In this document: in pieces, positions 44,901-54,630 of the stretch
How the letters are laid out: each line of letters starts with the position of its first letter
Numbering within the stretch: the stretch's first letter is position 1
NCBI RefSeq assembly: GCF_002775205.1
Contig: NC_036453.1
Span: 25,032,713-25,096,712 of the forward strand
Source of the DNA: Xiphophorus maculatus
Lineage: Eukaryota > Chordata > Actinopteri > Cyprinodontiformes > Poeciliidae
DNA: 64,000 nucleotides
Direction: 5' to 3'
Program-made: the position numbers and the translations under genes
The notes under the pieces: model-generated
The model's database searches: none
What the model saw: only the letters and a program-made list of their open reading frames with translations
What the model was told of the DNA's origin: nothing

Positions 44901-45100
44901 GGATGCTGTGATCGGAGCCAGCAGTCTGATTTGGACAGCCCTTCCAGAGGATTTACCATAGGTTTGAAAAACTATTCTTTTCTCCAATACTGAATATTTT
45001 CAGATCTTGTAATATTTCCTTGTGTTTTTTCACAGGGAGAAGCTGGAGAAGCTTTTTCATGGAGAGCACAGTGAGGAGGAGGACGTCTCAGTTCACTTAG
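38990..45100 (+). CDS. trpv1: TRPV1/TRPV2-type cation channel, tandem copy A
   Basis: Tetrameric non-selective Ca-permeable channel of the thermo/chemosensory vanilloid subfamily. Fifteen coding exons: 38990-39198, 39362-39516, 39605-39757, 39894-40031, 40920-41215, 41376-41552, 41630-41788, 41861-41953, 42396-42466, 42814-42979, 43046-43112, 43203-43531, 43601-43722, 44840-44961, 45036-45100. Joined in phase they give 773 residues. Ankyrin repeats (about 85-330, e.g. [25 protein letters not shown]), S1 near 402-424, S4 with [10 protein letters not shown], selectivity filter TIGMGDIEF (filter residues 614-617), S6 [12 protein letters not shown] and the TRP helix [12 protein letters not shown]. 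One sequon (NQT) lies in the pore turret. The C-terminus is about 40-50 residues shorter than mammalian TRPV1. The start ATG follows a 5'UTR splice acceptor. SHPK lies just upstream as in human TRPV1; TRPV1 versus TRPV2 identity is not settled, since fish have a shared ancestor locus. Confidence 0.92.
42013..42381. mobile_element. hAT-like insertion in intron 8 of TRPV copy A
   Basis: The element 42021-42373 begins CACGTGTCAAACCCAAGGCC and ends GGCCCAAAATGAAAATGAGTTAGACATC plus T-run, the inverted termini of the GTGTCAAACTCA family. Flanks CTCTATGA (42013-42020) and TTCTATGA (42374-42381) form an 8-base target duplication with one mismatch, the hAT size. Copy B intron 8 lacks it. Confidence 0.8.
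43723..44839 (+). other. intron 13 of TRPV copy A
   Basis: Apart from the first 70 bases and the last 70 bases it does not align by eye with intron 13 of copy B (59992-60926). It holds the element at 44450-44733 and otherwise AT-rich sequence with no exon. Confidence 0.6.
44450..44733. mobile_element. hAT-like repeat in intron 13 of TRPV copy A
   Basis: Starts CAGGGTTTCCCCAAG and ends CTGGGGGAAACCCTG, good inverted termini. Inverse relative of 33560-33923. Absent from copy B intron 13. No exact target duplication was seen. Confidence 0.65.
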
Positions 45101-45900
45101 GTGAGCTCTCATCCTGTATGTCTGAAGAGAAAGAAGAAGAAGAAAAAGAAGAAGAAGTTAAACATGGCTGCCTGGCTTGAATGATATGATCAACAAGGTT
45201 TCCCAACTCAAACATATTGTTGTGTAAAAAAGAAAAACCTAAACTGGTTCCCGATCTGACTTGGAAGTGTTTGTTTATTGTGAATATGGTTGTTGTATTG
45301 ACCATTTGAAAGCAAAAAACCCCAAAAACTTGACTGATCAAACTGAAGGCACACAATGAAATGATCACTTGAGGCGCCATGGATTTGTGGTTTACGCAGC
45401 GCAAAAAGGTTGAAATTGCACTTGGTGTTTATTTCAAGTTGCAGGCAAACAATAAGGTACATGGCATAGGATTACTTGCTGCCTCTCCTGCTCTGACTCC
45501 TGCATGACTGGCTGCCTCGCCCACTGGCTGACTGACAGAAATCTATTTTACCACCTATGTGTATACGAATCTATGTGAACCCAATACATTTATACTACAA
45601 GTCAAAGATAAATAAATATACACACCACGCAAATTTTTTTATTTGTCTAAAGTAGTATGTTGTTGCGTAAGCAGTGACTAAAAGCATGTAATGTTACAAA
45701 ATACTGGAAACACAGGGACCCAGAACAAAACAAAACCAGGTGCAAAAAGACAGCAGGCTATAGAGGTGAAGTGAGGGGAGCAACCAGCAAGGAGTGACAG
45801 CAGACGTGTTTAAATACTGGGAGGCTGAATGATGGAACAAAAGACCAGGGCTGATTAGCTAATGGGTTGCAGGTGTGATGAGAGAGCAGAAGGCAGGTGC
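45101..45900. other. 3' flank of TRPV copy A and unit junction
   Basis: A GAA-rich microsatellite (about 45125-45162) lies in the likely 3'UTR. The stretch up to about 45300 matches the 3' flank of copy B. No further gene was found. Confidence 0.5.
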
Positions 45901-45902
45901 TC

Positions 45903-46255
45903 TACATGAGTGCACCAGCAGGTGCAGGTGAAACAGGAAGTCAGTTAATCATTATCACCATTAATGCATTGTTCTCTTCATGCTTACACATTTTAAATAA
46001 TCAAGTCAGTTTTTGTCAGATTGTGTCCACTAGAGAACCTTTCTGCCATCAGCTGTCTGAAGTCTAACAAAGCTGATCTGATAAATGCATGACAGTCTTT
46101 TATGAAATAAAATGTCCCATATTCCTGTTCTGAAATTGTCCTCATTACTTTTGAGCACAAAAGAAGCTTAAAATAGAAAATGGTATTTACCAATGTGTCA
46201 CTGCAAGTATATTGTAATATATTCGAATATGTTAATTTTAATAATACATTTTTGA

Positions 46256-46309
<54 letters not shown>

Positions 46310-46510
46310 CTTATGGTTATATTGCGATATATTGGAAAATGTAAATACAAAATCTCATATATGGAAATATTTTGCTTAATGTATTGAATGATATTTTCCA
46401 ATATGCTGCGTCATATTTTTGTTTTGTGAATGACCTTTGCCCCATTACAGCTGATTTCACACCTCCTGACTCTCCTCAGCTTGAGTCCTACATCTCCTAC
46501 TTCCCCTCAG
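45903..46510 (+). pseudogene. shpk remnant at the start of unit B
   Basis: Bases 45903-45945 match the end of shpk exon 5, its donor and the first intron bases (ATGAGTNCACCAGCAG then GTGAAACAGGAAGTCA). The following intron matches patchily. Bases 46449-46507 match part of exon 6 and still read ADFTPPDSPQLES-ISYFP, after which similarity stops. The rest of exon 6 and exon 7 were not found before 54600. An (AT)n run interrupts the intron part. The fragment cannot encode a kinase. Confidence 0.82.
46259..46307. repeat. (TA)n microsatellite
   Basis: About 49 bases of pure TA inside the shpk remnant. Confidence 0.95.
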
Positions 46511-49250
46511 CATGCTGCTACCACCATATATTTTTTAAGGTTTGTTCAGCTCTGTGGTACTGGTCAGAGACAGGAACGTGGGTTATGAGAGAGGGGAAAG
46601 ACAATAGTCACCAGGCCGGGATTCAACCCTGTGAAAGGCAGAACTTGTGTTGGTGTTTGGTTTTTGTAATTATTAATAACTGTAATCAATAATTTATTAT
46701 TTGTTAAAGTAATAAAATTAATATTATTTAGTTTAATTGGGGTACCAACTCCAGCATCCCTTGAATCATAAGCCAAACTCAGTCTCTTGTGAAGGAATGA
46801 GTTCAGAAACTCTTCACACAACCAGGAGTGATCACTGACACAAGTATTTCTAATCAAGTATGAGAATTTATTAACAAAATAGCCCAACTTTATAGCTGAA
46901 TTATCCATAATGGATTCCAACAACATGGAAGCAGAACAACTTTAATGGACACTGTAGAGTCATTGATCATTTTGCCATGAGGTCATAGTGAAAATAAATG
47001 ATTTCTTTACATTTGACCTGCACATTTAATGGAGCAGTGATCCTCCATCCAGGTCTGTGCTCTGCTTCATTGGTTTCACTCTCTTACACAAAATTCATAA
47101 TGAAGAGGAAAGAAAATTAGATTTTTATTTGTTTCAGTTGTTGTTGAAGCTTGAAGGTAAAAATAAAAGTCTAAAATCAACATCTTTTAATCAGCAATTT
47201 CAAACTGAAGAAAGTAAACCATTATGTTTACTTTAAATAACTCAGTGAAATAATTTTACTACTATGTTTATACAAATCAAAGGTCCACTGGATAAATAAA
47301 TATGTAAAGGCAGAATAGTCTGCTGAGGAGTCTTTTCAGTGAAATGTACGACAGCATCATCTGCATACATCTTTGCAATTTTCAAGCATTTTCATATCTA
47401 TTTGAGGAGTTCAAAGCCAGCATTAAGTATTTTGTCATCCATGCACCTGCATCCAAGCTTGCTCAACAGTTGCACAATTTGCTAGCTGCTTCTGACGGTG
47501 CCCCTCTGGTGTAGTTCCTGTTCTGTTTTTAATATATTTCACATCCACTGGCCAAACATTAGAAGAAGCAACTATTAGCCAATTCTCAGTCAGGCTGAAA
47601 ATGACCTGGATGTCTCCGTCTTTTCCTTATTCTTACTGTTTATTTTAATTAAGGCGGTATGAAGTCTCTGCTGCCCAGGTGAATGATCAGTTTTGGATTC
47701 TGTTGTTTGTGATCGTTCAGACTGAAAGAATGAGAGGAATATGATGAATGGTTTTCAAACCTCTTAAAAATGAAAATTGGAGTAAATCCAAATCACAGGC
47801 TGTAGGAATAAACATGGCCATGATCAAGAGGTTGAATATCCAAGTATCTCTTTTTTCTTTTTGGTTGAAATTTACATAATTAAACATTCAAAATGTTTAT
47901 TGTTGTGTTTTTGACCTGAGGTTTATTGAAATCGAAGCATCAAATATGCTACTTTCAGATTTCAGTGTTCTCTCTAGACTCCATTGAGCAACAAAGCTAA
48001 CAGTATAATTAACTTTGTGACAGGATTTATGTCATTTGTTTGAACATTTTTAGTGTAATAATCCTTTATTTGGCAGATCCTATGCAGTTATACCTTTTCT
48101 CATCCACTAAAATCAGGGTCAGGTTTTCATTGTTTGAATTTTTCATTGTGTTGATCCGCTCTATTGATCCAACTTCCTTCCATTGTTCAGCTGTTTTACT
48201 GTGGAGTACCAAAATGTTCGAGTTGGTGCTATGATTGTATTTAACTCTATTGTTTCTGTCTTGTGACTTCAAACTTCTATTTACGCAATCAAGGCTAGGA
48301 TTGGATAAATATCCAATATCTTCATCTCAATATTTTTCCAATGTAACCATTTCACCAGAAACCATCAGCTTAACTGAGCTGCGTCGATATTTTTGAAACA
48401 GTGAGCGCCATTCTCCATCAGGTAATTTTCTCTTTAAGGTGATTCTGGAAATAACCGTTTTGAAGCCATGAGTTACCACAGATACTGATTTTGGAGTTAG
48501 GTATTTGACTAGGCCATTCTAGCAGACGAACAGGCTTTGATCTGTCGTATTCAATAGCAATCTTGGCTGAATGCTTTGGCTCATCGTCCTGCTGGAAGAC
48601 GAACCTCCTGACCGCCCCAATCCTTCTTCATCCTCTTCTGGTGTTTAGTTTCATCCGTTTCCTCATGAACTAAAGGGGTGGTATTTCTTCTGAGTTGGTG
48701 TGTTCAGGATGATGTGCTGAATACAACGTATAATTTTATTCTCATTTGACCAGAGCACCTTGTTTTACGTTGTTACTGTGTCCCCTATGAATTTTGTCAA
48801 TGCAGGTTTTCTTCTAGTGAAAGATCGGTAGATCGCTGAAGTTCCAGCAGAGTTAAGATACGCCTCTCAGCAGCTTCCCTGATCTTGATAAACACATAAA
48901 AATTGAATAAAACACATTAAACCTTACATCTCTAACTAAATGTGAAAAGGTTAAAGAGGTGACTGATTGCTATCAGTCGATTTGGTCTCAATATCTATCA
49001 ATTTCTCATAACTCCACCGAATGTTATGTGTTTAAAAAAAAAACTATGCTCCTCACAAACAAATGATCTTGGGTAGTTTGTTTGGAAGTGGCACAGTAGT
49101 TGCACCATCTTATGCTTCCAATATGCTTTCATGGTCTGTGCACAATTTAACCGTTAAAGAAAAGGAAGTCAACATTATTCATGAAGACTAACCTAAGTGA
49201 CGCTGGTTGGCAGCTCTCAAACCACAAAGAGTCACAGGACCAGAGCAGCT
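46511..49250. other. gene-free stretch of unit B
   Basis: No exon was recognised. Around 48440-48800 the wording (GGCCATTCTAGCAG, CATCGTCCTGCTGGAAGACGAACCTCC) is that of an old, common fish interspersed repeat of DNA-transposon origin. Confidence 0.45.
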
Positions 49251-49255
49251 TTGAC

Positions 49256-49256
<1 letters not shown>

Positions 49257-49349
<93 letters not shown>
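49257..49349. repeat. (AC)n microsatellite, 93 bases
   Basis: Uninterrupted AC dinucleotide run; on the other strand it creates spurious poly-Cys/Val open frames. Confidence 0.97.
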
Positions 49350-49350
<1 letters not shown>

Positions 49351-51940
49351 GCTAAAAACTGAAATGAAAGCGCAAAGAGTCGCACACAGGAAGCTCTGCA
49401 GCGACTTCATCAACTAACAAGAACAAGACAAGAAAGGTGATCCTCAAATGCCAGAAAACCAGACAAAGATCCTCGGACCCTGAAGGGCAAGTAAGTGTCT
49501 CTTGGGATTTTTATTTATTTATTTTAAAAACATGAGGATATTTAACTTTCAATATATTTGAAAGTATCATTGATGGACATTTTTCAGTTCACTAAGTAGA
49601 AGCTTTTTACGCAGGAGGAAATCTGCTGAAGTCATCATTAAGTCAATTTATGTTTCCGTCAGACGATTCGCCTGCAGTCTGAGCGGCACATACATGTTGA
49701 GTCCTTTTGATGTTGCATTGTGTTCTTGGAAGGACTGATGGTCAATGCAACAGCCTTTTAAGCACTCTGAGCCTCGGTAATGTGTAGGATCTGCTGTGGG
49801 CTTGGTCACCCACTCAGGCTCTCCTTTCCTCTTATAGCCTTCTTGTTAAGTGAGCATCTTATGATGCAGGATTCACACGCCCTGATCTCAGCCGGACAGC
49901 GGACTGTTGTCTGATTTTTTTTATTTTACTAAACAGGACCATCAGGATTATTCTGGTGAGTTAAGTTACACATTTCTTTCCATTGTAATATTTATTAAAG
50001 AACAATCTTTAAATTGTATTTAGAGGTTATAGGAGTGCTGCAGGGATGGTGACCTCTTGTTTTTGTGACATGTTTATTAGCTTCCAATGTTATTTTGTGC
50101 TTTTGCAGAGCTTATCTCATGTTTCTGAGCTGCAGGAATCAATACATCCTCTAATATTACAGGAAATTCAGACATGCGGAGCATGCTCTTGCACAGACTC
50201 CCAACCACAAAAAAAAATGTTTATGGAAGAGTGTTTTCTTTATATTAGTGATATGACTGGATGATTTCACAACTCAGACAAGGCTAAAATAAAATGAACC
50301 TACTTCTGTTTTCCTCTTTTTTTTGTTGCTGTGCTGATGTGTAATAATCATACGGTGGGGGTCCAAACATGTGATTTCCCATTATTCTCAGAAAGGAGAA
50401 CAAGGAGCCACCGATGATGTCTGTAACCTCCCCTGGCTTCCTGAGCTGTCTGATTTATGGTGATGAACTGAACTCTGGGAGAATATCTCACATCTTGTGT
50501 TTGTTGAATGGATTCTTTAATAAATTCTGTTGTTAAAGAATTCGATTTGACCCCGGAGAAGCAAATAGTTGTCAGATCAAGTGATGTGTGTGTAACTGCT
50601 GCCATGGAAATCTTCTAAATAAACAGCTTTGTTTGTCACCAGGAAGGAAAGATCACATGTCCGAAAGAAATAAGAGTGTATTTAAAGGCCAGAGATGTGA
50701 AACTTTGTGGTAAACATGATTCACACTGGATTTAAACATGCTCAGTGATCTGTTCCTCATTGGTTACAGGAAACTGGTTTGCCATGTAATTGATCTAGTA
50801 GAGAGAAGGGTTACATGTCCAAATGTGATCGAAACGTATTGAGATTTCTTCTCTTGACTGCTTTCAATCAATCAATCACTGGTAAAGACGTGTTAAAAAA
50901 AAAACTTCAAATAAATTAATGGACATATAGAGTTAAAATATCAAACTGTTAATTCGTGCACATTTATTTAGTGGTGAAACAAATTCCCCTTTAATATTTT
51001 TCGGTTAATTAAAATTCAGATTAATAAATTCAACTCAAGCATTTTTCAAGGTGCACTTTACCATCTACATAGATCAGAGTTTTTAACTTTTATTTAACTT
51101 TTAGTCAGTTATCAATTCCTTTATTGTGGGAAAGATAAATGGGAAAGACAAGAGAACATGCCATCCAGATGAGGCAGAGTTTGTTCAATCAAGAAAATGC
51201 CACCGGAAAATAAGCTCACCCATATTTACAGTCGTGGCAATGGGTAAAAATATCTGGAACAGTGACAAATAATGCCACTTTGGATAGTCGGAAAGACGTG
51301 AAGACACGAGAAATCAAATAGTTTCCAAAATTGCAATGACTCCAAGACATATAAAACAATCTTCCTCCCAAATGGTATCAGGATAAAAAAGCCTTTTAGA
51401 GCTCATCACAAATCATATCCTTTATTTATTCTGGACAGAAAAATGTCTCATTGAGATTAAAAAGCCTTTTTGAAGAAAGATCTGACATATTCAAAATGTA
51501 AAGCTCCAGTGGGGGTTTATCTGGAACCGATGTGACTTAGATCAAGCTTTCTATTGGCAGTAAACACTGTTTCTTCATGGTATAAGAAGTGAAGTTGATG
51601 GAAGTTGTAGTGAAAACCTACATTAAGGGACAGAGCAGACTGTACTTCCTGAAGAAGCTTAGGTCTTTCTATGTTTACAGTAAGACGCTGTGAACATAGA
51701 AGAGGTCTGTTATTGAGAGCGAAATATAGGCTGCCATCATTTGTCGGGCAGATAAAACATAAAACAAAGATCATAACGTACAACACTGAGCATTCAGAGA
51801 CTGTAATATAACCTCTGAGGTTTCTTCAGTAGAGAAGAAACCTGGCTTTGGCGCACCCTTCCTGCCCACAGCTGTAACCACCGTCAGTAACTGAGTGAGG
51901 TGAGCTGAAGTTTGGATAGAATAAGAGAAGAAGCAGAAAG
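49350..51940. other. intergenic part of unit B
   Basis: Contains the counterpart of 35867-36185 at 49598-49920 and no gene. The LINE fragment found in unit A is missing here. Confidence 0.5.
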
Positions 51941-52168
51941 TCTAGACCAGCGTTTCCCAATTCCGGTCCTCAGGCCTCCCTGCCCTGCATGTTTTAGGTG
52001 TTTCCCTTCTGCTACACACCTGGATTGAATATATGGGTGATCAACAGGTTTCTGCAGCACTTGATGGTCATGCAATCATTTGAATCAGCTGCTCTGGAAT
52101 AGAGGCACATCTAAAACATGCAGAGCAGGGAGGCCTGAGGACCGGAATTGGGAAACGCTGGTCTAGAC
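51940..52168. mobile_element. hAT MITE with perfect 8-bp target duplication
   Basis: The element 51948-52160 (213 bases) has about 50-base, nearly perfect inverted termini starting CAGCGTTTCCCAATTCCGG. It is flanked on both sides by GTCTAGAC (51940-51947 and 52161-52168). It has no coding capacity. Unit A keeps the uninterrupted sequence (ACTCTGGACCATCTGG, near 37591). Confidence 0.92.
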
Positions 52169-52860
52169 CATCTGGAGAGATTGTGCAAAGAGCAATGCTC
52201 AAAGATCCCCCTTATCTGTAGGAAATGTTATGAAATAAAAGCTACATTTATCCTGTTTTACACATCTGACAGACCTCTGAAATAAAAGAGTAAAGTTTCC
52301 CGATGCACTAAATGCTGGCTACTTAAAGTACAACGAAATGCCTTTCATAGCTTGTAAATAATACGGTAAACAGTTAAAGTTATATAAAAAATCAACTACA
52401 AACAAATATGCTTAAGATAAATTACCCATTGAGATTACTAAAGGATTTCTAAACCCAGTGGAAAATGGCATATAAACTCTTACCTATAACACAATTAGAC
52501 AACATATAAATAAATCAGCTACCATCAATTTAAATAAAGCATTAAGATTATCTAAGAGACTCTCTTTGAATTTGACTGCAGTGGAGTGAACAGTATCTTT
52601 AAAGCTTGAGGTTCAGGAATCAACATCTCCTAAGTGCTTCCCCGAAAGGAGATAAGAGAAAAGATTATCTGTGCATTTACTTTTCTATCATGATAGTTGC
52701 AGCAAGACGTTTGTTAGCTAAAGTAATGGCAAATGACTGGATTTCTTTTTCAAGCACAGAATACTAAATGATGGGATTAGATTAAGATACCAAGAAATTT
52801 TAATGGATTTACAATTTCAGCTGAAAATGCATTTTTAGCTTTCAAAAATCCTAAATGTCT

Positions 52861-54161
52861 AGGGGTGAACTGATTGCAGTTTTCTGTCCAATCGCCAATT
52901 ACGACCTTTAAAAAGCCTGACCTGCTGATTCCAATTTTGTATGATACAGATTTATTTTTTCGTCTGAAATGTTGCTACATATAGCAAGAAAGTCGCTGAG
53001 TTGTCAGCAGTGGGGTGACTATTGCAAACCTGCAGACATGACCATGTAGGCGGATCTGTCAGTCAAACCTTTCTGGTTGTGTTGAGATTAAAAAATTCTG
53101 TATTTTTCCTCTATCTCTTTTAGCTAGTTGCAAAGCTAAAGCTAAAACAATTAACATGTTAGGAAATGCCCTCAAAGCTACAGTTAGGATTTGACACACT
53201 AGGGCACATTTGTCAAACTCAAGGCCCGTGGGCCAAATCCAGCCCGCAGTAGGTTTTTATGTGGCCCTCAAGATTCTAGACCAAACACTGAATGTGCTTA
53301 AATATTATGTTATCAACCAAATTAATTCCGTTTTTATTCATTTACTGCCAAATTATATCAATCAGTCCCTCCAGTTTCTTCAGAATTATTGTGGAAATTC
53401 ACAAAGTCAACAAATCCCAGCACTTTTCTCAGCTAATAGTTGGGAGTTTATTGTAGATTTTTCTCAAAAATTGTGAAAACCTTTCTTACCTGTACTAAAC
53501 AGCTGGCACAGTCTTAACTGATGTCAGATTATAGTCTATTATCAATACGAGTGATAAAAAGTCACATTTACCGTCATAAATAAGAGCAAATATTTCCAAA
53601 TTACTACCACAAACAAGTTTTATTGCAAAAAAATCACAAAATCCTGGAGGGACTGAAAAGATATTCAATAATATTATTTAATTTTAAGAACTCATTGATA
53701 TTTTATCAGTTTGTGAACAGGTTTTATCAATACATTCTGGCACAACCGGCCCTTTAAGAGCACTCATGATCTTTATTTGGCCCAAAACAAAAATGAGTTT
53801 GACACCCCTGCACTAGGGAATGCCCTCTTTAGGGCATAGCATAGACATGCTAACAAAGGAAGTTACCAAGTGTTGCTTGTTGCTATTTTGTCCTGCTAAC
53901 TCCTAAAAGTAGCATGAGAAATGGACCAGCTGTATTTCGGTATTAATAAATAGAATTCATAAATTAAACTCACTGACTCTTCTTCAACCTCACACACCAA
54001 GAACTCAGCATGGAGAACAGATAAATTCTCCACAGTTGATTTTTAGACCTTTGACGAGGCAGATAAGATCAGTGGATAAGAGCAGCTTCACACTAAATAT
54101 CCAACAATCACCAATCTCACAAAATAAAGGAAAATCTTGGCCGATTTATCGGTGTACCCCT
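52861..54161. mobile_element. DNA transposon-like element interrupted by a nested hAT element
   Basis: The left end AGGGGTGAACTGATTG and right end CGATTTATCGGTGTACCCCT are inverted termini. The flanking sequence is contiguous in unit A (near 38560), so the whole 1.3 kb arrived after the duplication. The inner part 53205-53810 is a separate insertion. No transposase was found. Confidence 0.75.
53197..53818. mobile_element. hAT-like element, GTGTCAAACTCA family, best copy
   Basis: The element 53205-53810 (606 bases) ends in ATGAGTTTGACACCCCTG, with the inverse at the left (TTGTCAAACTCAAGGCCCG). The exact 8-base duplication CACTAGGG flanks it (53197-53204 and 53811-53818). Inserted into the older element 52861-54161. 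Confidence 0.9.
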
Positions 54162-54447
54162 ATTAATAACCTCTTTGAGTTTAATCCTATTCATTCCCAT
54201 TATCATGACACCATAATTATATGGATTTCACTGCAGCCTACTTAATATTTGTTATAAGTCCTGTTAAATAAAGCAAGGGACTGAGACAGCAGCTTTGTGG
54301 AACCCCAATCTACAACCAGCTGAGTAAACCTGGATTTGTTCTGTCTCAAAACTATAACCAACTGGTAATTGAACTACACAGGCCAAGAGTGGTTAGCTTT
54401 CTAACCAGAAAGCCATTGTTAAAACACAACAGTAGTCAAGAAAAGAC

Positions 54448-54545
54448 ATCATGACCATGTAGGCGGATCTGTCAGTCAAAGAGACTGACAGATCTGTTTG
54501 GGTAAATACCTCCTTCATAATATTCAGAAGGTATTTACCCAAAAA
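54448..54545. repeat. compound inverted repeat just upstream of TRPV copy B
   Basis: GGATCTGTCAGTC (from about 54464) is followed by the inverse GACTGACAGATC. Directly after that, TTTGGGTAAATACCTCC (about 54497) is the inverse of GGTATTTACCCAAA (about 54529). Copy A has only the last arm. The first 31 bases repeat sequence at 53036-53066. Confidence 0.8.
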
Positions 54546-54630
54546 TGATTATACTTTTGTTCCCTTTGAGACCAACTGAACGTTAAAACACTTGTCATGT
54601 TTCATTCCAGATTACCAGTTTTATGTAAAG

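Larger units (their letters stand above)
32970..45480 (+). repeat. tandem segmental duplication, unit A
   Basis: Runs from the end of shpk exon 5 through the shpk 3' end, intergenic sequence and TRPV copy A. Collinear matches with unit B: 32975-33180 with 45903-46165; 33289-33347 with 46449-46507; 35867-36185 with 49598-49920; 37060-37660 with 51640-52250; 37790-37910 with 52575-52700; 38650-41950 with 54280-58470; 42814 onward with 59063 onward; 45113-45290 with 61200-61340. Outer limits are approximate. Confidence 0.85.

Noticed and set aside
49147-49417. poly-Cys/Val and poly-His/Thr open frames
   Set aside because: Translations of the (AC)n microsatellite only.
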